Part shown: piece by piece, positions 7,003-15,169 of the stretch | How positions within the stretch are numbered: the first letter of the stretch is position 1 | How the letters are laid out: each line of letters begins with the position of its first letter | Assembly: GCF_016592575.1 (NCBI RefSeq) | Contig: NZ_AP017470.1 | Span: 1,684,501-1,748,500 of the forward strand | From: Thermotomaculum hydrothermale | GTDB taxonomy: Bacteria > Acidobacteriota > Holophagae > Thermotomaculales > Thermotomaculaceae | DNA length: 64,000 nucleotides | Reading direction: 5' to 3' | Program-made: the position numbers and the translations under genes | The notes under the pieces: model-generated | Database searches by the model: none | Told to the model about the DNA's origin: nothing | The model's input: the letters and a program-made list of their open reading frames with translations, nothing else

Positions 7003-9597
7003 TCATAAAAGTTTCTTTAATTTGTAAAGAATCTCAAGCGCTTCAAGGGGGGTAAGTGTGTCTGGATTTATGGATTTTAACTCTTCCAAAACAGGGTGTT
7101 CTTCCCACATAAAAAGAGGCCTCTCCTTCATTTCAAAAGCCTCTTTTCTTGCTATCTTTGGTTTTCCATCAAGAGAAAACTCATTTTTTTCAATATTTTC
7201 AAGTACCTCAAATGCTCTCTTTATAACCTCTTTTGGAAGCCCTGCAAGTTTTGCCACCTGGATACCGTAACTTTTGTCAGCAGCCCCTGGCACAACCTTC
7301 CTTAAAAAGAGAAGCTCATTATTCCATTCTTTTACAACAACATTGAAGTTCACAACATTTGAAAATAGTTTATCAATGTCTGTTAATTCGTGATAATGGG
7401 TTGCAAAAAATGTTCTCGGTGCCTTTTGCCCCTTTTTTGCAAGGAATTCTGTTATTGCCCACGCCAAAGATAATCCGTCAAATGTTGCAGTACCCCTTCC
7501 TATCTCATCAAGGATAATCAGGCTATTTTCTGTTGCATTGTTAAGAATATTGGCAGTTTCAATCATTTCAACCATAAAGGTTGACTGCCCACCTGTAAGG
7601 TTATCTCCTGCCCCAACTCTTGAAAAAAGCCTGTCTGCAATACCTATTACAGCCTTTCTTGCAGGGACAAAACTTCCCATCTGGGCAAGGAGAACAATCA
7701 ATGCATTCTGCCTTAAATAGGTTGATTTTCCCCCCATATTGGGGCCTGTAATAATTGCAATCCTCTTTTCCTCTGTTAAATTTGTATCGTTTGGAACAAA
7801 ATTCTCATTCTCAAAAACCTCAACAACAGGGTGTCTCCCCTGCTCAATGTAAAGCACACTTTTTTCAGTAATCTCAGGTTTTCTGTAATCCCTTTCAACA
7901 GCTAATTTAGCAAACGAGAGTAAAACATCAAGAATAGCTATGCTTTCCGCAGTTTCAAATATCTCTCTCCTGTACTCTTTAAGTCTGTCAAGCAATTGCT
8001 GATAAATTTCAAGCTCAAGTTCAACAATTCTCTCCTCTGCAGTTAAAACCTTTTCTTCAAATTCCTTTAATTCTTTAGTTATAAACCTTTCTGCATTAAC
8101 AAGTGTTTGCTTTCTCTCGTAACCTTCTGGAACACCGTTTTTAAGGTTTGCCTTTGAAATCTCAATATAATACCCAAAAACCTTGTTGTACTTCACCTTC
8201 AGGTTTTGAATGCCAGTTTTTTCTCTTTCCTGTTGTTCCAGTCTTCTCAAAGATGATTTAACATCTGAAACAATCTCCCTTAAAGAGTCAAGCTCAGGGT
8301 TAACACCATTTTTAATTACATTCATTCCCTTTACAGAGGGTGGTTCTTCAGCAATTGTTTTATCAATCAAAAGGTAAATATCTTCAAGGTTTGAAATCTC
8401 CCCTGAAACCGATTTAAAGGGTGAATTTTCAAGTAATTTAATCAAATGAGGTGTTACAGCAAAAGATTGCTTTAAAATATTTAATTCCTGAGGCTTTACA
8501 CTGTTTAAAACAACCTTTGAAAAAATCCTCTCAATATCCCCAACATAGGATAAAAGAGAGTCAATATCATCAATTTTACCGCTTTCAATAAGCCACTCAA
8601 CAAAGTTTAACCTTGCCTCAATCCCCTCAACAGATTTCAAAGGAAACATAATAAAATCAGATAACTTCCTCTTTCCCTGAGGTGTTTTGGTTCTGTCTAT
8701 TGCCCAGAAAAAACTCCCTCTCCTTCTTCTTTCAAATACAGTTTCAAAGAGTTCAAGGTTTTTGCCGGTTGTTGAATCAACAATAAGGTAATCGCTTACC
8801 TCTTTTAAATTTATTGATTTTACAGGTATATTTTCAGTTCTGTAATTTTCTTCCAAATAATTTAAGTACCCGTCAATTGCTTTTAAACACTCTCTCTTGC
8901 CCTTTAATCCAAACCCTGCAACGGTTGAAACATTAAACAACTCCTTTATCTTCTCCTCACCCTCTCTTTCGTTGAAAAATGATTCATCGTATTCGTTTAA
9001 AGAGGGGCTATACCCTAACTTTTTTGAAAGATAGCCTGTTTCAACAATGCCAAAAGGAGATACAATCTCTTTTGGTTGAAACAAAGATAATTGCTCAAAC
9101 AATTTATCAGCAGAATTTTTACCTGAAAACCTGAAAATGCTTAACTCTCCAGTTGTGGGGTCTCCAACAACCATTGCTGATTTTTTCTCTGTTGCGTAAA
9201 TTGAAACAAGGTAATTCTTTTTGTAATCAGAATCAACCCCTAAGTGGCTTGTTGCAGGGGTTAATACCGCAACAACATCCCTTTTTACAACACCCTTTGC
9301 CTTTTTAGGGTCTTCAACCTGCTCAACAATTACAACCTTCTCCCCTGCCTTTAAAAGCTTTGAAGCATAAGACTCATAGGCATGGTAAGGCACCCCGCAC
9401 ATAGGGGCTTCATTTGTTCCCCCCTTGCTGTTTCTCTTTGTTAAGGCAATTCCTAAAATTGAAGAGGCTTTTATTGCATCGTCAAAAAACATCTCGTAAA
9501 AGTCACCCATTCTGAAAAAAACAATATGGTCAGGATATTTTTCCTTAACCTCTATAAATTGCCTCATTGCAGGTGTGAGTTTTGTTTTATCCATCAA
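7003..9597 (-). CDS. mutS: DNA mismatch repair ATPase MutS
   Basis: 864 residues, full length for bacterial MutS. The mismatch-reading Phe-X-Glu motif sits in FFRMGDFYEMFFDDA near the N-terminus. The ABC-type ATPase has Walker A GPNMGGKSTYLRQ, the signature region NLTGGQSTFMVEM and Walker B SLIILDEIGRGTATFDG, with FFATHYHEL. The protein recognises mispaired bases and recruits MutL. Its 5' end overlaps the stop of the upstream TudS-like gene by 4 nt. No mutL in the window. Confidence 0.97.
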   Translation of the reverse strand: MMDKTKLTPAMRQFIEVKEKYPDHIVFFRMGDFYEMFFDDAIKASSILGIALTKRNSKGGTNEAPMCGVPYHAYESYASKLLKAGEKVVIVEQVEDPKKAKGVVKRDVVAVLTPATSHLGVDSDYKKNYLVSIYATEKKSAMVVGDPTTGELSIFRFSGKNSADKLFEQLSLFQPKEIVSPFGIVETGYLSKKLGYSPSLNEYDESFFNEREGEEKIKELFNVSTVAGFGLKGKRECLKAIDGYLNYLEENYRTENIPVKSINLKEVSDYLIVDSTTGKNLELFETVFERRRRGSFFWAIDRTKTPQGKRKLSDFIMFPLKSVEGIEARLNFVEWLIESGKIDDIDSLLSYVGDIERIFSKVVLNSVKPQELNILKQSFAVTPHLIKLLENSPFKSVSGEISNLEDIYLLIDKTIAEEPPSVKGMNVIKNGVNPELDSLREIVSDVKSSLRRLEQQEREKTGIQNLKVKYNKVFGYYIEISKANLKNGVPEGYERKQTLVNAERFITKELKEFEEKVLTAEERIVELELEIYQQLLDRLKEYRREIFETAESIAILDVLLSFAKLAVERDYRKPEITEKSVLYIEQGRHPVVEVFENENFVPNDTNLTEEKRIAIITGPNMGGKSTYLRQNALIVLLAQMGSFVPARKAVIGIADRLFSRVGAGDNLTGGQSTFMVEMIETANILNNATENSLIILDEIGRGTATFDGLSLAWAITEFLAKKGQKAPRTFFATHYHELTDIDKLFSNVVNFNVVVKEWNNELLFLRKVVPGAADKSYGIQVAKLAGLPKEVIKRAFEVLENIEKNEFSLDGKPKIARKEAFEMKERPLFMWEEHPVLEELKSINPDTLTPLEALEILYKLKKLL

Positions 9598-10040
9598 TTA
9601 ACCCCTATAACCTCAATTCCTTCCCTTTCGAAAAGTGCCGCCGTAACCCCCATTCCATTTGTCCTTTTATTGTTAACATAAACAGTATTTACCCCGCAGG
9701 AAGGGGAGCGTTCTTTAAGATAAGCCTTTTTTACCCCGTATTTTCTGGCAATTTCAAGAGCCTTTTTTGAGCCTTTCAAAAATTCTTCCGTCCTGTCTTC
9801 CCCGTCTATTGATACAACCTTTGTTTCTCCGTCTAAAACCCCTTCTCCCGTTTTTTCATTATCAAAAAAACTTGGAGTCCTGGGAATCCTTAGCCCTGCA
9901 AGGGTTTCAGGGCAAATCAGAATAACATTCTCCAGATTAACAGGCAAATCCCTTTTTTCAAGAATCTTCCCATTATACCTGCACCTTACCCCACAGAGGC
10001 ATGCAGACACAATTACCTTTTCTCCCCCCTTGTCGCACAT
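9594..10040 (-). CDS. DUF523 / TudS-type 2-thiouracil desulfurase-like protein
   Basis: 148 residues. N-terminal SACLCGVRCRYNGK and C-terminal LKERSPSCGVNTVY carry the conserved cysteines that hold an iron-sulphur cluster in DUF523 proteins; a characterised member, TudS, removes sulphur from 2-thiouracil. ICPETLAGLRIPRTPSFF and the closing GMGVTAALFEREGIEVIG are also family features. The ATG at 10040 has GAGG five bases upstream. It precedes mutS with a 4-nt overlap, so the two are likely co-translated. Exact substrate here is inferred only. Confidence 0.8.
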   Translation of the reverse strand: MCDKGGEKVIVSACLCGVRCRYNGKILEKRDLPVNLENVILICPETLAGLRIPRTPSFFDNEKTGEGVLDGETKVVSIDGEDRTEEFLKGSKKALEIARKYGVKKAYLKERSPSCGVNTVYVNNKRTNGMGVTAALFEREGIEVIGVN

Positions 10041-10061
10041 ACAAACCTCAAATTTAAAAAT

Positions 10062-11723
10062 TTATTTAATTTCAAATGAATCAACAACATAGCCGTGAAT
10101 TGAAACAGCCTCAACCCTGACCTTTTCCCCCACTTTAACAAGAATAAAGTGATTTTCTTTTGAAAAAGCTTTCAAATTTTTCTTCCAGGGAAAATTATCT
10201 GCCAATTCATAGAAAGGTGCACCAGCACCCCCTGAAATAATTTGAGTAATCTCCCTATTTACAGGTGCAATGTCTTTGTTAATCAAAACCCTTGTGTAAT
10301 TGTGCTCATCTCCGAAAAACACAATCTTAACTCCATATTTATCAAGAACCTTTAAAAACTCATTTCTTCTTTTAATAACATAGTGCCTGTCAATTCCACC
10401 GTTTTTAGCAGGGTCTCCCCCCCAATAGTACATTCCATCTTTTAAATGGGCACTGCATGGGAAGGCCGGCTCGTGGGCAAAAACAAATATCTCTCTCTTT
10501 CCTTTGCCCTCTTTATCAAGGACTTTTTCAAGCCACTTTAATTGATTATCCATAATATAACCTTCAAGGTTTCCACCAAACTTTTCTGGGTTGTATCCCC
10601 ACCAGTAATTTGTGTTTAACACAACAAACAGGCAATTTCCGTACTCAAAGTAATAAAGGTTTTCTTTGTATGAAGGAAGCCCTTTTTTTTCAGAAAAATC
10701 TGCATTTTCAGGGTTTACAAAAACCCTTCCAAAGACATCTTCAGCTGAATGAGGTGGTTTTTTATCTTTACAGAATTTTTCACCGTTTTTTTCAAAGCAA
10801 TCCATTAAAGCCTCGTGATTCCCCATTCCCTCATAGACAGGAATAATTGAGGAAATAGGCTCTGTTGCATAAGCAAAGCTTTTTAATTCCCTCTCAAACT
10901 CGTCTTCATAAAAGGTGTAACCAGAAACCATATCCCCAACAAAAACAATAAAATCTGCTCCTTTGTTAAAGGCTGTTAAAAATATCTTATTTACAATCTT
11001 TCCATTTGTATTCTCAAAGTTTGCATCAAAGTCAGTTTTTCTGTTTCTTGAATCAGACATAAATACAAATGAAAAATTATCTGTTTCATTTACCCTTGCA
11101 TTAAACACACGGGGGTAACCTTCAATGTAATATTTGTAATTACCTTTTTTCAGCTTTCCTAATTTTATAAAATGCCTCTTTTTCTTTTCACTGGAAAAAT
11201 ATTTTTTTCCATTGAAAACAAGAGTTGCCTTATCAGGGTACAATAATTCAAATGAAACAGTGTAAGAGTTGTCTTCCCCCCTGTCAAAGTAAGGCCCGTA
11301 AATTACCGTTTGCAAAATCTTATGATTACGGGAAATTAAAACCCTTGAACGATACTGCTCTTCTTTACCTTTTTTATCTATTAAATTAATTTTGTAAAAA
11401 ACAAGGGTTTTATCTTTGTTCAAGTACCACTTAAACTTTTTCCAGTTGATTAAAATTTCAAAATCTTTCCCATTCACAAATTCGTTCTTCGAAAACCTGT
11501 AAACAGGGTAAAAGGCATTTTCATCAGGAAGAAAACCTATTATTACAGAGGCAAATTTTACTTTCTTTGTCGATTTTATATTGAATTTTAACCCTTTATT
11601 TACTGATTCCACTTTCACAGACTTAACAATCAAATTTCTATGAGGAATTAAACTAACCTCTTCTTCTGAAAACAACAAAAGGGGAAATAATAAAACAAAA
11701 ATAAAAACAATACTCTTTTTCAT
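10062..11723 (-). CDS. Secreted metallophosphoesterase (purple acid phosphatase-like)
   Basis: 553 residues beginning with a clear signal peptide (MKKSIVFIFVLLFPLLLFSEE). An N-terminal ~180-residue beta-rich region precedes the calcineurin-like phosphoesterase domain: FVFMSDSRNR, VFVGDMVSGY (GDxxxxY), GMGNHEALMD (GNHE), FAHEPAF and FFGDEHNYTR supply the dimetal ligands. The overall order resembles purple acid phosphatase-like enzymes, with a Fibronectin-III-like front. Predicted periplasmic or extracellular phosphate release. It is 9 nt downstream of an organophosphate-type antiporter, which fits organophosphate scavenging. Substrate not determinable. Confidence 0.85.
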   Translation of the reverse strand: MKKSIVFIFVLLFPLLLFSEEEVSLIPHRNLIVKSVKVESVNKGLKFNIKSTKKVKFASVIIGFLPDENAFYPVYRFSKNEFVNGKDFEILINWKKFKWYLNKDKTLVFYKINLIDKKGKEEQYRSRVLISRNHKILQTVIYGPYFDRGEDNSYTVSFELLYPDKATLVFNGKKYFSSEKKKRHFIKLGKLKKGNYKYYIEGYPRVFNARVNETDNFSFVFMSDSRNRKTDFDANFENTNGKIVNKIFLTAFNKGADFIVFVGDMVSGYTFYEDEFERELKSFAYATEPISSIIPVYEGMGNHEALMDCFEKNGEKFCKDKKPPHSAEDVFGRVFVNPENADFSEKKGLPSYKENLYYFEYGNCLFVVLNTNYWWGYNPEKFGGNLEGYIMDNQLKWLEKVLDKEGKGKREIFVFAHEPAFPCSAHLKDGMYYWGGDPAKNGGIDRHYVIKRRNEFLKVLDKYGVKIVFFGDEHNYTRVLINKDIAPVNREITQIISGGAGAPFYELADNFPWKKNLKAFSKENHFILVKVGEKVRVEAVSIHGYVVDSFEIK

Positions 11724-11732
11724 AAAAACTCC

Positions 11733-13268
11733 TTAACCCTTCCTTTTTTCGGGAAAAGCATTCCATATTTTCCAGGTAAAATAAAGTCCAATCAAGGTAA
11801 AAGGAATTAGAAATATAGGCCAGTAATTCCATTTTGATGGGTCGCTTCCAGCGTTTTCAAGGATTTTTCCCAAAGTTACAGATTGAAAACCCGTTCCTAA
11901 ATACACAAAACCGTCAACAACCCCTGCAACTGTTGCCGCCGAATCCTTCCCGCCAAAATCCATTGATGCAGTACCTGAAAGCATTCCGTGTACCCCAATC
12001 ACACACATTGACATAAAGAATGCAAGAAAACCAACTATGTCATACCACTGATACCTGACTGCAAAAGCCATTACAACAAAGCCTATAAACATTCCAAAGT
12101 AAAGGAAGAATGCCGAAGGCCCTCTCCTTGAACCAAAAAATTTATCAGAGATGTATCCTGCAAAAAAACCGCCTGTGATGCCTGCAACCATTAAAATCAA
12201 ACCCCAGTTTTGAAAAAAGAAATCAGCATCTGCTATTGAAACAAGTTTTTTTACCCCGTTTACAACTTCAACTGTTTTCATATTGTGGGCATAGTGAACT
12301 CCCCAGTGCATTATACCGTTTCTCAAAACTCCTGAACAAAACTCAATTGCAATCATCATTAAAATAACCGGGTGGCTTAAAATTCTTTTATAGATTTCAA
12401 AAGAGGTTTCCTTTGCCACACCGTCTTCATATCTTGTGGCATCCCCTGTGTCAAAGTCTTCAAACCCAGCCTGAGAAGGCCTGTCTTTGATAACAAAAAT
12501 ATCAAGAATAGCAAAGAATAACAATACAATTGCAGGGGCAAAGAATGCCCACCATATATGGTAATATGTCTTCCCGTTTAATGAGGTTTTTGTAATGTCT
12601 AAAATAGCACCGTTTAAATCAAAAGCAAGGAAAATACCTAATGAGATTAGGGTGCCAAATATTCCGCCGAAAACCCCTCTCTCTTTTATGTGAAACCATG
12701 CTGCATTTACCTTAACTATTGAGACAGCACCGAAACTTTGAAAATACATATTCAATGCGTAAATAAAGAGAAAAGGCCAGAAAAGTTGATTTGCTGTCTC
12801 CCCGCTTTTCATTACAGTATAGGTTACAAAACCAAGGGCAATATTTGATAAAGCAGCCCCAACTGCTGCAATTATTATTGTCTTCTTCCCACCTAACTTG
12901 TCTGCAAGGGGGCCGTTTACAATAAATGAAACACCGTAAACCACAGCGCCAATGCCAAATATTGTGCCGAATGCCTCTTTGGACATTAAGCCAATCTCGT
13001 CAAACTTTGCAGAAGCAACTGTTAAATTATACCTGCCCATATAAAGGGAAGCGTAGGACAACCCTAAAATCAGCCAGTTAAAGTAAGACCTCACTCTAAA
13101 CGCCCTGCTATGCCCAACAGGATTGTTTAAAGAGTAAAGATAGGTAATTATTGCAATAACAACAAAGGGCAAAATTGCAACAAATAAATCATGGGAGTAA
13201 TTTACATAAACAAATGTCTCTAAAAGAATTAACAAAATAACAGGGATTGATTTTACAAAACTATTCAT
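11733..13268 (-). CDS. MFS transporter, organophosphate:phosphate antiporter-like
   Basis: 511 residues with 12+ hydrophobic helices. GLSYASLYMGRYNLTVA, KEAFGTIFGIGAVVYG and the loop GPLADKLGGKK match the GlpT/UhpT (OPA) branch of the major facilitator superfamily, and MDFGGKDSAATVAGVVDGFVYLG is typical of its second half. These exchange glycerol-3-phosphate or hexose phosphates for inorganic phosphate across the inner membrane. A longer than usual central loop (FEDFDTGDATRYEDGVAKE) and an extra N-terminal helix pair are present. Linked to the secreted phosphoesterase gene, 9 nt away. Actual substrate unknown. Confidence 0.82.
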   Translation of the reverse strand: MNSFVKSIPVILLILLETFVYVNYSHDLFVAILPFVVIAIITYLYSLNNPVGHSRAFRVRSYFNWLILGLSYASLYMGRYNLTVASAKFDEIGLMSKEAFGTIFGIGAVVYGVSFIVNGPLADKLGGKKTIIIAAVGAALSNIALGFVTYTVMKSGETANQLFWPFLFIYALNMYFQSFGAVSIVKVNAAWFHIKERGVFGGIFGTLISLGIFLAFDLNGAILDITKTSLNGKTYYHIWWAFFAPAIVLLFFAILDIFVIKDRPSQAGFEDFDTGDATRYEDGVAKETSFEIYKRILSHPVILMMIAIEFCSGVLRNGIMHWGVHYAHNMKTVEVVNGVKKLVSIADADFFFQNWGLILMVAGITGGFFAGYISDKFFGSRRGPSAFFLYFGMFIGFVVMAFAVRYQWYDIVGFLAFFMSMCVIGVHGMLSGTASMDFGGKDSAATVAGVVDGFVYLGTGFQSVTLGKILENAGSDPSKWNYWPIFLIPFTLIGLYFTWKIWNAFPEKRKG

Positions 13269-13300
13269 AAACTCTCCTTCTGAGTTTTTTAACTACACAA

Positions 13301-13331
13301 AAAGCCCCCCTGTTTGTAACAGAGAGGCTTT
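13301..13331 (-). terminator. Rho-independent terminator after the P-loop gene
   Basis: Read on the minus strand, an AAAGCCTCTCTGTT arm and an AACAGGGGGGCTTT arm (13301-13331, two mismatched positions) enclose a 3-nt loop and run into TTTTT. It would end transcription of the 13360-14124 gene before the transporter operon. Confidence 0.65.
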
Positions 13332-13359
13332 AAAAACACTTTTAAAAGAACCAAAAAAA

Positions 13360-14124
13360 TTATGAATGAATCTTTTTATAGTTTTCCCACAACCTTTTCA
13401 TAACCTCTTCAAGGTGAGGCTTAATCTTCGCAGGATCATCAGTCTTTTCAGGCATATTGTTAAAAACTGCATAGGGAATTTTAAAATCTTTCACATGTAA
13501 AAAATTAGGGTCGTCTTTTGTAAACTCTTCCCAATCGCTTTCCTTGTAAAGCATCTCAAGTTTTTTATCCTCAAGTGCGTGTTCAAGCCATGAATCTGGT
13601 CTATCAGGGTTGAACCTTCTCCTGTTTTTTCTCAAAGACTCTTCCCAGGTTACATAAATATACAATGTTGCAGCCTTTGAAAGTATTTTGTCCGAAAGGT
13701 ATTGATAGGCTGTTTTAAAACCTCCATGCTCACTTCCCCTTGAAAACTCAACAAGAAGGGTGTATTTGTCATGGTAATTTGGGTTATCCCTTAACTTTTT
13801 CTCATATAAAAGGTTTAGTTTTTTAATCAAAAAATTCCAGAACCATTTCTCCTTAAAAACATATCCCTCATACCTTTTGCCTTCATATTCAAAGTATTTG
13901 TCTGTAAACACCCTTGGAAGCCCCATTTCTTCAAAGATATCGTCGTCTTCAAACCTTTCCCATAAAATTGGGAAATCGTCAATCTCTTCAAACTCCCCTA
14001 TATGGTATTTTTCAATCCTCTCTTCTAAAGGCACCTTTTTAAGAAAGTCAATAATTTCAGATTTACCTGCAGCAGGCCTTCCATTTACTATAACAATGTC
14101 AAAGGTGTTTCTTTCAATCCCCAT
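13360..14124 (-). CDS. P-loop NTPase / nucleoside-kinase-like protein of unknown function
   Basis: 254 residues from the ATG at 14124, chosen because GGAGGG lies five bases upstream; a longer frame starting at 14163 lacks such a site. The N-terminal VIVNGRPAAGKSEII is a Walker A P-loop like those of kinases and AAA-type adenylate-kinase folds. Other recognisable stretches are EFSRGSEHGGF and the Arg-rich ESLRKNRRRFNPDRPDSW, which looks like a lid segment. No signal peptide or membrane helix. I do not recognise a characterised homologue; a small-molecule or nucleotide kinase is the most likely general class. Confidence 0.65.
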   Translation of the reverse strand: MGIERNTFDIVIVNGRPAAGKSEIIDFLKKVPLEERIEKYHIGEFEEIDDFPILWERFEDDDIFEEMGLPRVFTDKYFEYEGKRYEGYVFKEKWFWNFLIKKLNLLYEKKLRDNPNYHDKYTLLVEFSRGSEHGGFKTAYQYLSDKILSKAATLYIYVTWEESLRKNRRRFNPDRPDSWLEHALEDKKLEMLYKESDWEEFTKDDPNFLHVKDFKIPYAVFNNMPEKTDDPAKIKPHLEEVMKRLWENYKKIHS

Positions 14125-14216
14125 AATCCCTCCACTTATCAAAAATTTAATTTGCAATAACAATAATACCTTATTTTTAGAATTGAAAAAAGCAAAAGGG
14201 GGTAAAAAAGTTAACT

Positions 14217-15044
14217 CTAATCTAAAAATTTATCAATCGATTTAAGCGCTTTAAGCCCTGTTAAAGGAATGGAATAATGAGGTTTATTTATAAAATGCTC
14301 CCGTGGGTTAATCCTGACAACAATCGCATTACTGTATGAACCTATTCTTTCACTTAAATACCTGATTGAAGGAATTGCAGTACCAGCACCTATTTCAATT
14401 ACAACCTTTTTAGAATTCTTATTCCTTTGAAGAAAATTTTCAAACCTTGTTTCCTGTTCATTGCTCCTTTTAGATATCCAGGAAAAATCACCAAACATTA
14501 AAATATTCGGTCTTGCCACATCTCCGCAATTTTTACAGTATGGAATATTCTTTGCCCTCATTGTTTCATAGTCAATTTCAATCGTCTCCTTATTCTCCCA
14601 TATTTCATCGGTACAGGGCCTTACACATTGCAGATAATGGATTGAGCCGTGAATTTCATACACTTTTTCATCGGGAAAGTTCGCCTTTTGAAACTGCCCA
14701 TCAACATTTGAAGTAACTACAAAGTAATCAAGGTTAAATTTTTTTATCCATTTTAGAAGCAGGCTGAAACCTTCGTGAGGTTTAGTTTTTCTGTACAATT
14801 CTAACCTGTGTCCATAAAAACCCCAGCCAAAGTGAGGATCTCTTCTAAAATGTACAGGATTTGCACAATCGTAAAAGTTAAGGTTAAGCCTCTCATACAT
14901 GGGATAGGCCTTCCAGAACCCTTTTTCCCCTCTAAAATCCGGAAGCCCTGAATCTACCCCCATTCCAGCCCCCGCTGTAATAATGAGGATATCTGCATTT
15001 TTTATTTTTTCCGCTATTTCTTTGAAAACTTCCTCATTCTGCAT
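14217..15044 (-). CDS. Sir2 family NAD-dependent protein deacylase (sirtuin)
   Basis: 275 residues from the ATG at 15044 (MQNEEVF); the frame also extends to a GTG at 15083, and neither has a good ribosome-binding site. NAD-binding GAGMGVDSGLPDFRG replaces the usual GAGxSxxSGIPxFR. TSNVDGQF and YEIHGSIHYLQC supply the Asn/Asp and catalytic His, CVRPC...CKNCG are zinc ligands, and NILMFGDFSW and EIGAGTAIPSIRYL complete the Rossmann part. The variant NAD loop places it in a divergent sirtuin subfamily whose substrate preference I cannot assign. Divergent from the GGDEF gene. Confidence 0.87.
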   Translation of the reverse strand: MQNEEVFKEIAEKIKNADILIITAGAGMGVDSGLPDFRGEKGFWKAYPMYERLNLNFYDCANPVHFRRDPHFGWGFYGHRLELYRKTKPHEGFSLLLKWIKKFNLDYFVVTSNVDGQFQKANFPDEKVYEIHGSIHYLQCVRPCTDEIWENKETIEIDYETMRAKNIPYCKNCGDVARPNILMFGDFSWISKRSNEQETRFENFLQRNKNSKKVVIEIGAGTAIPSIRYLSERIGSYSNAIVVRINPREHFINKPHYSIPLTGLKALKSIDKFLD

Positions 15045-15108
15045 AGAAAAAATTCTAAAATACCAAAGAAAAAAATTCAACACTTGAGAAGATAATAATG
15101 AATTTTAT

Positions 15109-15136
15109 TTGTAAAAAAGAATTTGCTGCTTATAAT
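15109..15136 (+). promoter_or_regulatory. Promoter of the ODP-GGDEF gene
   Basis: TTGTAA (15109-15114) and a perfect TATAAT (15131-15136), 16 nt apart, about 34 nt upstream of the ATG at 15170, which has AAAGGGGG as ribosome-binding site. Confidence 0.6.
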
Positions 15137-15169
15137 TTAACTAAGAAGTAAAATTTAAAAGGGGGAAAA

